DNA of 64,000 bases, from NCBI RefSeq assembly GCF_018881775.1, contig NZ_JACVPR010000001.1, positions 930,001 to 994,000 of the forward strand, read 5' to 3'. Below, in pieces: positions 1 through 7,743 of the stretch. A program made the translations under genes and the position numbers. Each line of letters begins with the position of its first letter. The stretch's first letter is position 1. Source of the DNA: Polynucleobacter sp. MWH-Loch1C5 (GTDB lineage Bacteria > Pseudomonadota > Gammaproteobacteria > Burkholderiales > Burkholderiaceae). The notes beneath the pieces are model-generated. The model saw only the letters and a program-made list of their open reading frames with translations. It had not been told where the DNA came from and did no database searches.

Positions 1-207
1 TTGCCCGCCAAGGAGTGGCAATTGAGCGGTCTTGGGCCTGATCAGAAAAAGAGAGTCATGATCGTGCGCCAAATACAAAGGCAATTTCCTGATGGCACCA
101 CCATGATTTATCAATTGAGTGTTTTGCAAAGCAATCTCAATGAGAAGAATACTCAAGAACATACAGAACAGCATCAGATGTTCCTCAACCAATTTAGGCC
201 TTTTTAA
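1..207 (+). CDS. 3' end of an unrecognised protein (cut by window edge)
   Basis: The frame is open from the first base and ends at a TAA at 205-207, giving about 68 residues. The TTG at base 1 is probably internal, because no ribosome binding site can be seen and the window begins there. The segment is hydrophilic, with an alternating pattern that could form beta strands and an aromatic end (NQFRPF). I do not recognise the family. It lies 16 bases upstream of the MFS gene on the same strand, so the two may be cotranscribed. Confidence 0.5.
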   Translation: MPAKEWQLSGLGPDQKKRVMIVRQIQRQFPDGTTMIYQLSVLQSNLNEKNTQEHTEQHQMFLNQFRPF

Positions 208-223
208 TCATTGAGGACTCATT

Positions 224-1486
224 TTGATTCAAGATAAAAGTCAAATTCGTGGGTTGGTAGCACTCAAGATTTTTCTTTTATTTGCCTTTGCTTATTTTTT
301 GTCTTACGCCTTTCGCTCAATCAATGCAGTAATTGCCCCAGAGTTGGTCAATGACTTAGCCATTAGCAATACACAATTAGGTCTTTTATCTTCCGCCTAC
401 TTTATTGGTTTTGCATGTATGCAAATTCCTTTAGGGCTGGCAATGGATCGTTATGGCTCGCGCCGTACGGAAAGCATCTTATTGATCTTTGCCCTACTAG
501 GGGCTATTACCTTTGCTTTCGCAGAAGACTTATATGGCTTGATGTTGGGCCGCTTATTTATTGGTGTGGGAGTCTCGGCTTGTTTGATGGCGGCTTTTAC
601 TGCTTATCGTCGTTGGTTTAAGTTAGAGCAACAAGGCCAGCTAGCCTCGGGTATGTTGGTCTTTGGTACCTTGGGCGCCCTGCTGACGACAGTACCAGTA
701 CAAATATCTTTGCCAGTGATAGGTTGGCGTGGCGTTTTTGTGGTGATGGCGGTTCTCGTCTTTATTGCCATGCTGGGGATTCGTTTTGGCTTGCCGCGAT
801 TTGATGATCATCCAAAGCATAATCAGGGTGAGCATGCCGAAGCATCCATGAGTCTTTGGCAAATTGTCAGACATCCTTTTTTCATCAGAATGTTGCCATT
901 AGGTGTCATAAATCATGGTGGTTTCATGGCCTTACAGACTCTATGGATCGGCCCCTGGTTCATTTATGTGTCAGGCTTTGATCCTAAGCAGTCTGCGCAG
1001 ATACTCTTTTTATTCAATGCTGCGATGTTGTGTGCTTATGCCTTTAATGCTTGGCTGATACCTAAAATTAATCTTAAAGGTGTACACACGATCTTGTATG
1101 TCAAATGGGCATTGATGTTAAGTCTGGGGCTGCAGTTCTTTGCTATTACCTCTACGAGCACGCACGCTTGGATATTTTGGGTTGCGATGGCTGCAGCTTC
1201 AACAACTCATATCTTGGGACAAAGTACAGTGAGTACTGCTTTCCCGAAACAAAATGCTGGTGTAGCTAGCACTAGCTATAACCTGATTATTTTTATAGGG
1301 GCTTTCTTTGTCCAGTGGTTAATTGGTGTTGGATTAGATATTGCAACTAATTTAGAGCAATCAAAAGCTGATGCTTTCAGACAAGTCTTCTTTGTTTTCT
1401 TTGTGATGCAGTTAGCGGCTTACCTATGGTTTTATTTTTATCCTAAGCCGCTAAAAAAGAATTTCCAAATACACGAATCACTTTGA
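224..1486 (+). CDS. MFS transporter, 12 TM segments
   Basis: Major facilitator superfamily permease of 420 residues in the inner membrane; the substrate cannot be told from sequence. Hydrophobic helices run the whole length. The loop between TM2 and TM3 carries the MFS signature (GLAMDRYGSRR, about residues 73-83), and a second signature-like stretch (GRLFIGVGVSA) marks TM4. The start is TTG at 224, with GAGGACT about eight bases upstream. Its last nine bases overlap the 3' end of ubiK on the opposite strand. Family certain, specificity unknown. Confidence 0.88.
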   Translation: MIQDKSQIRGLVALKIFLLFAFAYFLSYAFRSINAVIAPELVNDLAISNTQLGLLSSAYFIGFACMQIPLGLAMDRYGSRRTESILLIFALLGAITFAFAEDLYGLMLGRLFIGVGVSACLMAAFTAYRRWFKLEQQGQLASGMLVFGTLGALLTTVPVQISLPVIGWRGVFVVMAVLVFIAMLGIRFGLPRFDDHPKHNQGEHAEASMSLWQIVRHPFFIRMLPLGVINHGGFMALQTLWIGPWFIYVSGFDPKQSAQILFLFNAAMLCAYAFNAWLIPKINLKGVHTILYVKWALMLSLGLQFFAITSTSTHAWIFWVAMAAASTTHILGQSTVSTAFPKQNAGVASTSYNLIIFIGAFFVQWLIGVGLDIATNLEQSKADAFRQVFFVFFVMQLAAYLWFYFYPKPLKKNFQIHESL

Positions 1487-1735
1487 GTTTTTTTCAAGCG
1501 CCGCGACTTTAGCTTCGAGCTCTTCTAACTTCGCACGTGTTTTTGCTAATACTTGCGTCTGAATATCAAATTCTTCGCGAGTCACTAAATCCATTTTTTG
1601 AAAACCTTGGGTCATTAGGCTGCGAACATTTTTTTCTAAATCTTTTGCAGGTGTTTGCTTGATCGCATCACTCACTTTGGATTGCATTTCATTAGCAATA
1701 CTTTGCATTTTTTGTAAAACGTCTTGGGGATTCAC
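1478..1735 (-). CDS. ubiK: ubiquinone biosynthesis accessory factor UbiK (BMFP domain)
   Basis: Small acidic coiled-coil protein (about 85 residues) of the YqiC/UbiK family, which in Enterobacteria works with UbiJ in aerobic ubiquinone synthesis. The N-terminal part is an amphipathic helix (NPQDVLQKMQSIANEM). The C-terminal third is a heptad-rich coiled coil (TRAKLEELEAKVAALE), the usual trimerisation region. Two in-frame GTG codons occur, at 1741 and 1735. I prefer 1735 because AAGGAG lies five bases before it and overlaps the first GTG. The partner UbiJ is also in this window at 60 kb. Confidence 0.85.
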   Translation of the reverse strand: MNPQDVLQKMQSIANEMQSKVSDAIKQTPAKDLEKNVRSLMTQGFQKMDLVTREEFDIQTQVLAKTRAKLEELEAKVAALEKNSK

Positions 1736-1785
1736 GATCACTCCTTAGGAAAGCTACTTTTTACCAAATTAAAGCATAGCCGTCA

Positions 1786-1815
1786 TGCACCAAAAAGATG
1801 CACCATTATGGTGAA
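1786..1815 (+). promoter_or_regulatory. tandem NtrC-type enhancer sites
   Basis: Two overlapping 17-bp dyads match the NtrC consensus TGCACC-N5-GGTGCA. Site 1 (1786-1802) reads TGCACCAAAAAGATGCA, one mismatch. Site 2 (1799-1815) reads TGCACCATTATGGTGAA, two mismatches in the last arm. They share the bases TGCA. Their centres are about 143-156 bases before the start site predicted from the sigma-54 element at 1925-1940, a normal distance for an NtrC enhancer. A weaker third match lies at 1823-1839. The sites are seen directly; binding is inferred. Confidence 0.75.
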
Positions 1816-1924
1816 CGAAATATGCCCAACAAAAGTGCGGTTATTCATCGAAAAAGGATGACAATGAAACCATTCAATCAAAACAAATTTAACAAGTTAT
1901 TGATATTTAATAAGAAAATTAAAC

Positions 1925-1940
1925 TGGCACGCAGATTGCT
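1925..1940 (+). promoter_or_regulatory. sigma-54 (RpoN) -24/-12 promoter of torF-glnK-amtB
   Basis: The sequence TGGCACGCAGATTGCT matches the sigma-54 consensus TGGCACG-N4-TTGCW at every defined position, with the GG and GC doublets ten bases apart. It lies 51 bases before the porin start and downstream of NtrC-type sites, and the operon contains glnK and amtB, classic nitrogen-limitation genes. Transcription should begin near 1950. The gene for RpoN is in this same window, at about 42 kb. Confidence 0.88.
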
Positions 1941-1991
1941 TTAAATCATTGCAAGGAATTTCCCTTGGATTGTTTATTAGGAGTGCAACAA

Positions 1992-2795
1992 ATGAAAACT
2001 TACTTAACTCTCTCTGCAATCGCATTGGCTGCTGCAGCAACATTATCTTCAGGCGCTATGGCTCAAACAGCACCAGCTGAGGTGCCAAGCGTAACGATTA
2101 CACCTAACATCGGTATCACAAGCGACTATCGCTTCCGTGGTCTTTCACAAAATAACAAAAACCCAGCTTTACAAGGCGGTGTAGACGTTGCATTTAAAGA
2201 AGGTTTTTATCTTGGTACATGGGCATCGCAGGTTTCTGACTGGGCAGCGGGTTCAAAGGGCGATAACCTTGAGGTCGATTTTTATGGTGGTTTTAAAAAA
2301 GAGATTTCTGGTTTGACTTTTGATTTTGGTGCGATTGCTTACTATTATCCAGGCTCTAGAAAAGGTAGTGATTCAGGTACTGACTATGCCGCAAATACAG
2401 AAGAAGTTTACGTCGGTGTCACCTATGGGCCAGCTTTATTCAAGGTGAACTATGTAGTAGGTGATAACTACTTTGCATCTACTGATACGACTAAAAGTGC
2501 AAGAGGGACAAAATATTACGATTTAACTTTGACGCAAGAGATTGCACCAAAGTTATCCCTGGTTGCTCATGCGGGCTATACAGACTATAAAGAGTCAGCA
2601 TCTGTAAACATTGGAACTGGAAAATTTTCCTATGCTGACTACTATGTTGGCCTAACTTATGACTTGGATGGTGTGATCATTAGCGGTAAGTACCATACCA
2701 ACGATATGAGTGCTGGTTCAAAAGCATATGCAACCGCTGGCACAAAGACTTTATACAAAGATGCTTTTGTATTGTCTCTAACCAAAGCTTTCTAA
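1992..2795 (+). CDS. TorF family putative porin
   Basis: Predicted outer-membrane beta-barrel of 267 residues. It has a clear Sec signal peptide (residues 1 to about 24, ending GAMA before QTAPAE), then amphipathic strands rich in Gly, Tyr and Asp, ending in the C-terminal Phe typical of BAM substrates (LSLTKAF). The N-terminal SDYRFRGLSQ segment is characteristic of this family. I chose ATG 1992, which follows AGGAG by eight bases, over an upstream in-frame TTG. It is first in an operon with glnK (24 bases downstream) and amtB, so it may let ammonium or small nitrogen compounds across the outer membrane; that role is inferred from context. Confidence 0.87.
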   Translation: MKTYLTLSAIALAAAATLSSGAMAQTAPAEVPSVTITPNIGITSDYRFRGLSQNNKNPALQGGVDVAFKEGFYLGTWASQVSDWAAGSKGDNLEVDFYGGFKKEISGLTFDFGAIAYYYPGSRKGSDSGTDYAANTEEVYVGVTYGPALFKVNYVVGDNYFASTDTTKSARGTKYYDLTLTQEIAPKLSLVAHAGYTDYKESASVNIGTGKFSYADYYVGLTYDLDGVIISGKYHTNDMSAGSKAYATAGTKTLYKDAFVLSLTKAF

Positions 2796-3158
<363 letters not shown>

Positions 3159-3171
3159 AGCGAGGTAAAAA

Positions 3172-4656
3172 ATGACACATTGGATTAAACGTCTACTCGC
3201 AGCTGGTGCAGCAGCATTGGCTCTGGGTTCATTTAGTTTGGCGGTAAGTACACCTGCTTATGCACAAGATGCTAAAGCGACTGCAACAGCTCCCGCAGCT
3301 GCTACAGCCGCTACAGCTCCTGCTGCGCCAGCAGCCCCTGCCGCTGTTCCTAACAAAGGCGACACTGCTTGGATCATGATCTGTACAGCATTGGTCATTT
3401 TGATGACATTGCCTGGCCTAGGTTTGTTCTACGGTGGTTTGGTGCGTAGTAAGAATATGCTCTCCGTGCTCATGCAATGTATGGTGATCTTCTCTCTAAT
3501 CGCAGTGTTGTGGGCTGTTTATGGCTACAGTATTGCGTTTACAGAAGGTGGCGCATTCTTTGGTGGTTTTGATCGTCTCTTCTTGGCTGGTTTGACCCCT
3601 GAATCTGTGGGTGCAACATTCAGCAAAGGCGTCGTGATTCCTGAGTACACATTCTTCTCATTCCAAGGCGCATTTGCCACGATCACTTGCTGTTTGATCA
3701 TTGGTGCATTTGCTGAACGTGCGAAGTTTGCTGCTGTATTGGCATTCATTGTTTTGTGGTTCACATTCAGCTATTTGCCAATCGCTCATATGGTTTGGTT
3801 CTGGCCAGGTCCTGATGCATTTACTGATGCAGCCGCCGCCGAAGCAGCCACAGCCGCTTCTGGTTTCTTGTTCCAAATGGGTGCTCTAGACTTTGCTGGC
3901 GGTACAGTCGTTCACATCAACGCTGCTGTTGCTGGTTTGGTAGGTGCTTATGTGATTGGCAAGCGTATTGGTTTCGGTAAAGAAGCCATGAAGCCTCATA
4001 GCCTCACATTAACCATGGTCGGTGCTTCATTGCTCTGGTTTGGTTGGTTTGGTTTCAATGCCGGTTCTGCGCTTGAAGCAACGGGTGGTGCTGCTCTAGC
4101 ATTTGCCAACACATTCTTGGCTACTTCAGGCGCTGTACTCACTTGGACTTTAGGTGAGTGGCTGTCAAAAGGTAAGCCATCTATGTTGGGTGCTGCTTCT
4201 GGTGCCGTCGCTGGTTTGGTTGCTGTAACGCCTGCTGCAGGTTTTGTAGGCCCTATGGGTGCAATCATCATCGGTCTAGTTGCTGGCTTACTCTGCTTAT
4301 GGGGTGTCAGTGGTCTCAAGCGCATGTTAGGTGCTGATGACAGTTTGGACGTGTTTGGTGTTCACGGCGTAGGCGGTATCTTAGGTGCCCTCTTAACAGG
4401 TGTATTTGCTTCTCCTGATCTAGGCGGTACTGGTATTTATGACTATGTTGCCAATGCTGTGTCTGCTGATTACTCAATTGCTGGCCAAGTATGGACTCAA
4501 TTGAAAGCGGTACTCATCACGATTGTTTGGTCAGGCGTTGTTTCATTCATTGCCTACAAACTAGTTGATTTAGTGATTGGTTTGCGTGTTCCAGAAGAAG
4601 AGGAGCGCGAAGGTTTGGACATTACATCTCACGGCGAAACTGCCTACGAAGTGTAA
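3172..4656 (+). CDS. amtB: ammonium transporter AmtB
   Basis: Trimeric Amt/Rh ammonium channel of the inner membrane, 494 residues. A signal peptide (about 1-31) is followed by an Ala/Pro/Thr-rich linker (about 33-60) and then eleven TM helices. The twin pore histidines are visible at His248 (GGTVVHI) and His398 (FGVHGVGG). The C-terminal cytoplasmic tail includes EEEEREGLDITSHGE, which resembles the GlnK-contacting region of other AmtB proteins. The long low-complexity N-terminal linker is common in Burkholderiales. Last gene of the torF-glnK-amtB operon, followed by an intrinsic terminator. Confidence 0.95.
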   Translation: MTHWIKRLLAAGAAALALGSFSLAVSTPAYAQDAKATATAPAAATAATAPAAPAAPAAVPNKGDTAWIMICTALVILMTLPGLGLFYGGLVRSKNMLSVLMQCMVIFSLIAVLWAVYGYSIAFTEGGAFFGGFDRLFLAGLTPESVGATFSKGVVIPEYTFFSFQGAFATITCCLIIGAFAERAKFAAVLAFIVLWFTFSYLPIAHMVWFWPGPDAFTDAAAAEAATAASGFLFQMGALDFAGGTVVHINAAVAGLVGAYVIGKRIGFGKEAMKPHSLTLTMVGASLLWFGWFGFNAGSALEATGGAALAFANTFLATSGAVLTWTLGEWLSKGKPSMLGAASGAVAGLVAVTPAAGFVGPMGAIIIGLVAGLLCLWGVSGLKRMLGADDSLDVFGVHGVGGILGALLTGVFASPDLGGTGIYDYVANAVSADYSIAGQVWTQLKAVLITIVWSGVVSFIAYKLVDLVIGLRVPEEEEREGLDITSHGETAYEV

Positions 4657-4720
4657 GGTCGAGTATTTCTCTAGTTAGTGTGAAATAGCCCAGTTATTGC
4701 AGCGATTTCTGGGCAACTTT

Positions 4721-4756
4721 AAAGAGCGGATTCATAACGAACCCGCTCTTTTTTTA
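4721..4756 (+). terminator. rho-independent terminator after amtB
   Basis: A nine-base stem AAAGAGCGG / CCGCTCTTT encloses a loop of about 13 bases and runs into T7. It closes the torF-glnK-amtB operon. The putative gshA -10 hexamer begins a few bases later. Confidence 0.88.
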
Positions 4757-4763
4757 TCTGACT

Positions 4764-4769
4764 TAGAAT
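4764..4769 (+). promoter_or_regulatory. putative -10 hexamer of gshA (leaderless arrangement)
   Basis: TAGAAT lies exactly six bases before the gshA ATG, so transcription would begin at or next to the A of ATG. No Shine-Dalgarno sequence fits between. No good -35 hexamer is visible at 16-18 bases, so the call rests on position and on recurrence of the pattern at other genes here. Confidence 0.5.
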
Positions 4770-4775
4770 GACAGT

Positions 4776-6068
4776 ATGGTTCCACATTTAATTACCGCAC
4801 AGAATGGCCCTTTGCTTGAATTAGAAAGCAAGGTATTAGACGCAACCCCAGCGATTGAGCGTTGGTTTAGATTGGAGTGGCAAGAACATACGCCGCCCTT
4901 TTATTGCTCGGTAGATTTGCGTAATGCAGGCTTTAAGTTGGCCCCTGTAGATACCAATTTATTCCCAGGCGGGTTTAATAATCTATCAGCAGACATGTTG
5001 CCATTGGCTGTGCAAGCCACCATGGCCTCGATTGAAAAGATCTGCCCAGACGCTAAGAACTTACTTTTGATTCCGGAAAAACACACACGCAATGTGTTTT
5101 ATTTGCAAAACGTCGCACGCTTAGCGTCTATCTTGCGCCAAACAGGTCTGAATGTCCGTTTGGGCTCTTTAAGTGATGACATCAAAAAGCCTACCCCAGT
5201 CGATTTACCTGATGGTCAGAGATTGGTATTAGAGCCCTTGGTCCGCATAGGCATGAAGGGCCGTCGTCTTGGACTTAAAGATTTTGATCCCTGCACTATT
5301 CTTCTGAATAACGATTTGTCTGGCGGGGTGCCGCCCATTTTGGAGAATATTTACGAACAGTATTTATTGCCTCCATTACATGCGGGTTGGTCAACGCGTC
5401 GTAAATCGAATCACTTCAATGCCTATGACGATGTCGCTAAAAAGTTTGCTAAGGTCATAGACATTGATCCATGGATGGTCAATCCTTTTCATACGAAATG
5501 CGCTGGTATTAATTTCCATGAGCGTAAAGGCGAAGAGTGTTTGCAAGAAAGTGTCGATGCAATACTCAAAAAGATTGCCCGTAAATATCGCGAGTACGGT
5601 ATTAAAGAAAAGCCCTATGTGATTGTCAAAGCTGATGCAGGCACTTACGGCATGGGCATCATGACTGTGAAAGATGCGTCAGAGGTCAAAGATCTGAATC
5701 GCAAGGACCGCAATAAGATGAGTGTGGTCAAGGACGGTCTTGAAGTCAGTGACATCTTGGTTCAAGAGGGTGTCTATACCTTTGAAAAGATTAATGAAGC
5801 AGTTGCTGAGCCTGTTGTATACATGATGGATCGTTATGTGGTCGGAGGTTTTTACCGTGTTCATACCGATCGTGGTGTTGATGAAAACCTCAACTCACCG
5901 GGTATGCATTTTGTGCCTTTGGCATTTGCTCACAATGCGATTCCAGATACTGCAGCTAAGCCAGGTGTGGCTGTGCCTAATCGCTTTTATCTATATGGTG
6001 TAGTTGCCCGATTAGCTTTACTGGCCGCATCGATTGAGTTAGAGAGAACGGACCCAGAGGCTGAATAA
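4776..6068 (+). CDS. gshA: glutamate-cysteine ligase (proteobacterial short type)
   Basis: First step of glutathione synthesis: ATP-dependent ligation of glutamate and cysteine. The 430-residue protein resembles the family first described from Acidithiobacillus, distinct from the E. coli enzyme and common in beta-proteobacteria. Diagnostic stretches are the C-terminal KADAGTYGMGIMTV, an ATP-grasp-like glycine loop at about residues 288-301, and YMMDRYVVGGFYRVH. A single base separates its stop from gshB, so the two are one transcript. A TAGAAT hexamer six bases before ATG suggests a leaderless mRNA. Confidence 0.9.
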   Translation: MVPHLITAQNGPLLELESKVLDATPAIERWFRLEWQEHTPPFYCSVDLRNAGFKLAPVDTNLFPGGFNNLSADMLPLAVQATMASIEKICPDAKNLLLIPEKHTRNVFYLQNVARLASILRQTGLNVRLGSLSDDIKKPTPVDLPDGQRLVLEPLVRIGMKGRRLGLKDFDPCTILLNNDLSGGVPPILENIYEQYLLPPLHAGWSTRRKSNHFNAYDDVAKKFAKVIDIDPWMVNPFHTKCAGINFHERKGEECLQESVDAILKKIARKYREYGIKEKPYVIVKADAGTYGMGIMTVKDASEVKDLNRKDRNKMSVVKDGLEVSDILVQEGVYTFEKINEAVAEPVVYMMDRYVVGGFYRVHTDRGVDENLNSPGMHFVPLAFAHNAIPDTAAKPGVAVPNRFYLYGVVARLALLAASIELERTDPEAE

Positions 6069-6069
6069 G

Positions 6070-7017
6070 ATGCGCCTCCTATTTGTTGCAGACCCATTAG
6101 ATGCCTTCAAGGTAGCCAAAGACAGTACTTTAGCTATGATGCGTGCTGCTAGCGCAAAGGGTCATGAAGTCTGGCATTGTGAGATTGATCAGATGAGCTA
6201 TCTTGAGGGGGCTGTGAGATGCGCTGCGCAGCACTTAAATATCCTCACTGATACAACATTAGTCCCTTGGTATAAGGTGCAAAAGCAAAGCGTAGAGGCA
6301 GCCACATTTTTTGATGTGATTGTGATGCGTAAGGACCCTCCCTTTGATGTGGCCTATCTGACTGCTACATGGATGCTGGCTCAAGCTGAAAAAGAAGGCG
6401 CTATTGTTCTTAACAAGCCTCAAGCATTACGTGATCACTCTGAGAAGCTAGCTCTTTTAGAGTTCATGCAGTGGGCTCCGCCAACGATTGTGACGCATCA
6501 CGTCTCTGACATACGTGAGTTTCATCAAAAACATCAAGACATCATCATTAAGCCCTTGGATGGCATGGGCGGCATGGGAGTGTTTCGGATTGGTGCAGAT
6601 GGACTAAATTTGGCGAGCGTGGTGGAAACCTTGGGTCAGCATGGGCAAAAGGCTCTGATGGCTCAGCGCTTTATTCCTGAAATTAGTGAGGGAGATAAGC
6701 GTGTTCTTCTGATTGATGGCAAGGCAGTCCCGTATGCGCTAGCACGTATACCTCAGGCAGGCGAGGTGCGTGGTAACTTGGCTGCAGGGGGTGAGGCTCG
6801 GGCCCAAGCTTTAACAAACCGTGAAAAAGAAGTGGTTCAAGCCATTGGCCCACTCCTAGCAGCTAGAGGTTTACATCTGGTAGGTTTGGATTTTATTGGC
6901 GGTTATCTCACCGAGATTAATGTCACCAGTCCTACATGTTTTGTTGAAATTACTCAACAAACAGGTCATGATGTGGCTATCGAGTGGTTATCAAGTATTG
7001 AATCTAAATTTGCTTAA
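6070..7017 (+). CDS. gshB: glutathione synthetase
   Basis: Second step of glutathione synthesis: adds glycine to gamma-glutamylcysteine using ATP. Length 315 residues, normal for the family. The N-terminal domain has the conserved MRKDPPFDVAYL (about residues 92-103). The ATP-grasp domain shows IIKPLDGMGGMGVFRI with the glycine-rich loop, and the C-terminal ITEINVTSPTCFVEI-like stretch is present. It starts one base after gshA and is followed 12 bases later by a PTS EIIA gene, so glutathione genes and PTS genes may form one operon. Confidence 0.95.
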   Translation: MRLLFVADPLDAFKVAKDSTLAMMRAASAKGHEVWHCEIDQMSYLEGAVRCAAQHLNILTDTTLVPWYKVQKQSVEAATFFDVIVMRKDPPFDVAYLTATWMLAQAEKEGAIVLNKPQALRDHSEKLALLEFMQWAPPTIVTHHVSDIREFHQKHQDIIIKPLDGMGGMGVFRIGADGLNLASVVETLGQHGQKALMAQRFIPEISEGDKRVLLIDGKAVPYALARIPQAGEVRGNLAAGGEARAQALTNREKEVVQAIGPLLAARGLHLVGLDFIGGYLTEINVTSPTCFVEITQQTGHDVAIEWLSSIESKFA

Positions 7018-7029
7018 GTTTTAATCTTT

Positions 7030-7458
7030 ATGGCTGGAATCCTACTTATTGCTCATGCTCCTTTAGCTTCGGCTTTAAAAGACTTTGCACGCCACGTCTA
7101 TGGCGAGGTGCCTGATCGTATAGAGTCATTGGATGTCATGGCGCATGAGGATGCTAAGGTCACCTTAGAAAAAGCAAAAACGATAGCTTCAGCGATTCAT
7201 ACGGGTAACGGTTTGATTATTTTGACTGACATCATGGGCGCAACACCGGCCAATGTGGCCACGAAATTAGCGCACTTACCAGAATATGAGGGGCGTGTCA
7301 GAGTGTTGGCCGGAGTCAATTTGCCTATGCTCATGCGTGCGATTGCGTATCGCGCAGAGCCACTAGATACAGCGATACAAAAAGCGATGCATGGTGGCCA
7401 ACAGGGAATAATCCCAATAGGACATCTTAATCAAACGGTTGATAATTCCAATACATAA
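7030..7458 (+). CDS. PTS EIIA component, mannose (ManX) family
   Basis: Phosphotransfer protein of 142 residues. The active His9 lies in LIAHAPLA, and the family core LIILTDIMGATPANVA follows at about residues 63-78. It would accept phosphate from HPr. No EIIB, EIIC or EIID gene is present in this window, and HPr and EI follow directly, so this probably belongs to a regulatory rather than a sugar-transporting PTS, as known in several beta-proteobacteria. Spacing is 15 bases to HPr. Confidence 0.9.
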   Translation: MAGILLIAHAPLASALKDFARHVYGEVPDRIESLDVMAHEDAKVTLEKAKTIASAIHTGNGLIILTDIMGATPANVATKLAHLPEYEGRVRVLAGVNLPMLMRAIAYRAEPLDTAIQKAMHGGQQGIIPIGHLNQTVDNSNT

Positions 7459-7473
7459 AGTTTTAGGTTTCAT

Positions 7474-7743
7474 ATGCCCAGTGCCGATATCACCATCATT
7501 AATAAATTAGGTTTACATGCGAGAGCTTCTGCAAAGTTAACGCAAATGGCAGCTTTATATCCTTGCGAGGTATTTCTTAGTAAGGGGGGGCGTCGTGTCA
7601 ACGCCAAAAGTATTATGGGCGTCATGATGCTCGCTGCAGGCTTGGGTAGTGTGGTGACTTTAGAGACCAGTGGCGAAAAAGAGCAGGAAGCTTTTGATGC
7701 TATCAAAGCCTTGATTGATGATCGTTTTGGAGAAGGGGAATAA
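7474..7743 (+). CDS. ptsH: HPr phosphocarrier protein
   Basis: Small phosphocarrier (89 residues) between EI and EIIA proteins. Catalytic His15 is in LGLHARAS. The regulatory Ser46 is in VNAKSIMG, the site modified by HPr kinase in organisms that carry hprK, which this window does (39-40 kb). It starts at ATG 7474 and ends immediately before the ptsI start. It could feed phosphate to both the EIIA-Man next door and the PtsN encoded at 40 kb. Confidence 0.94.
   Translation: MPSADITIINKLGLHARASAKLTQMAALYPCEVFLSKGGRRVNAKSIMGVMMLAAGLGSVVTLETSGEKEQEAFDAIKALIDDRFGEGE

Noticed and set aside
3160..4330. Long reverse-strand frames inside amtB
   Set aside because: They are Ala/Pro-rich mirror frames of a GC-rich membrane gene, without ribosome binding sites or family features.
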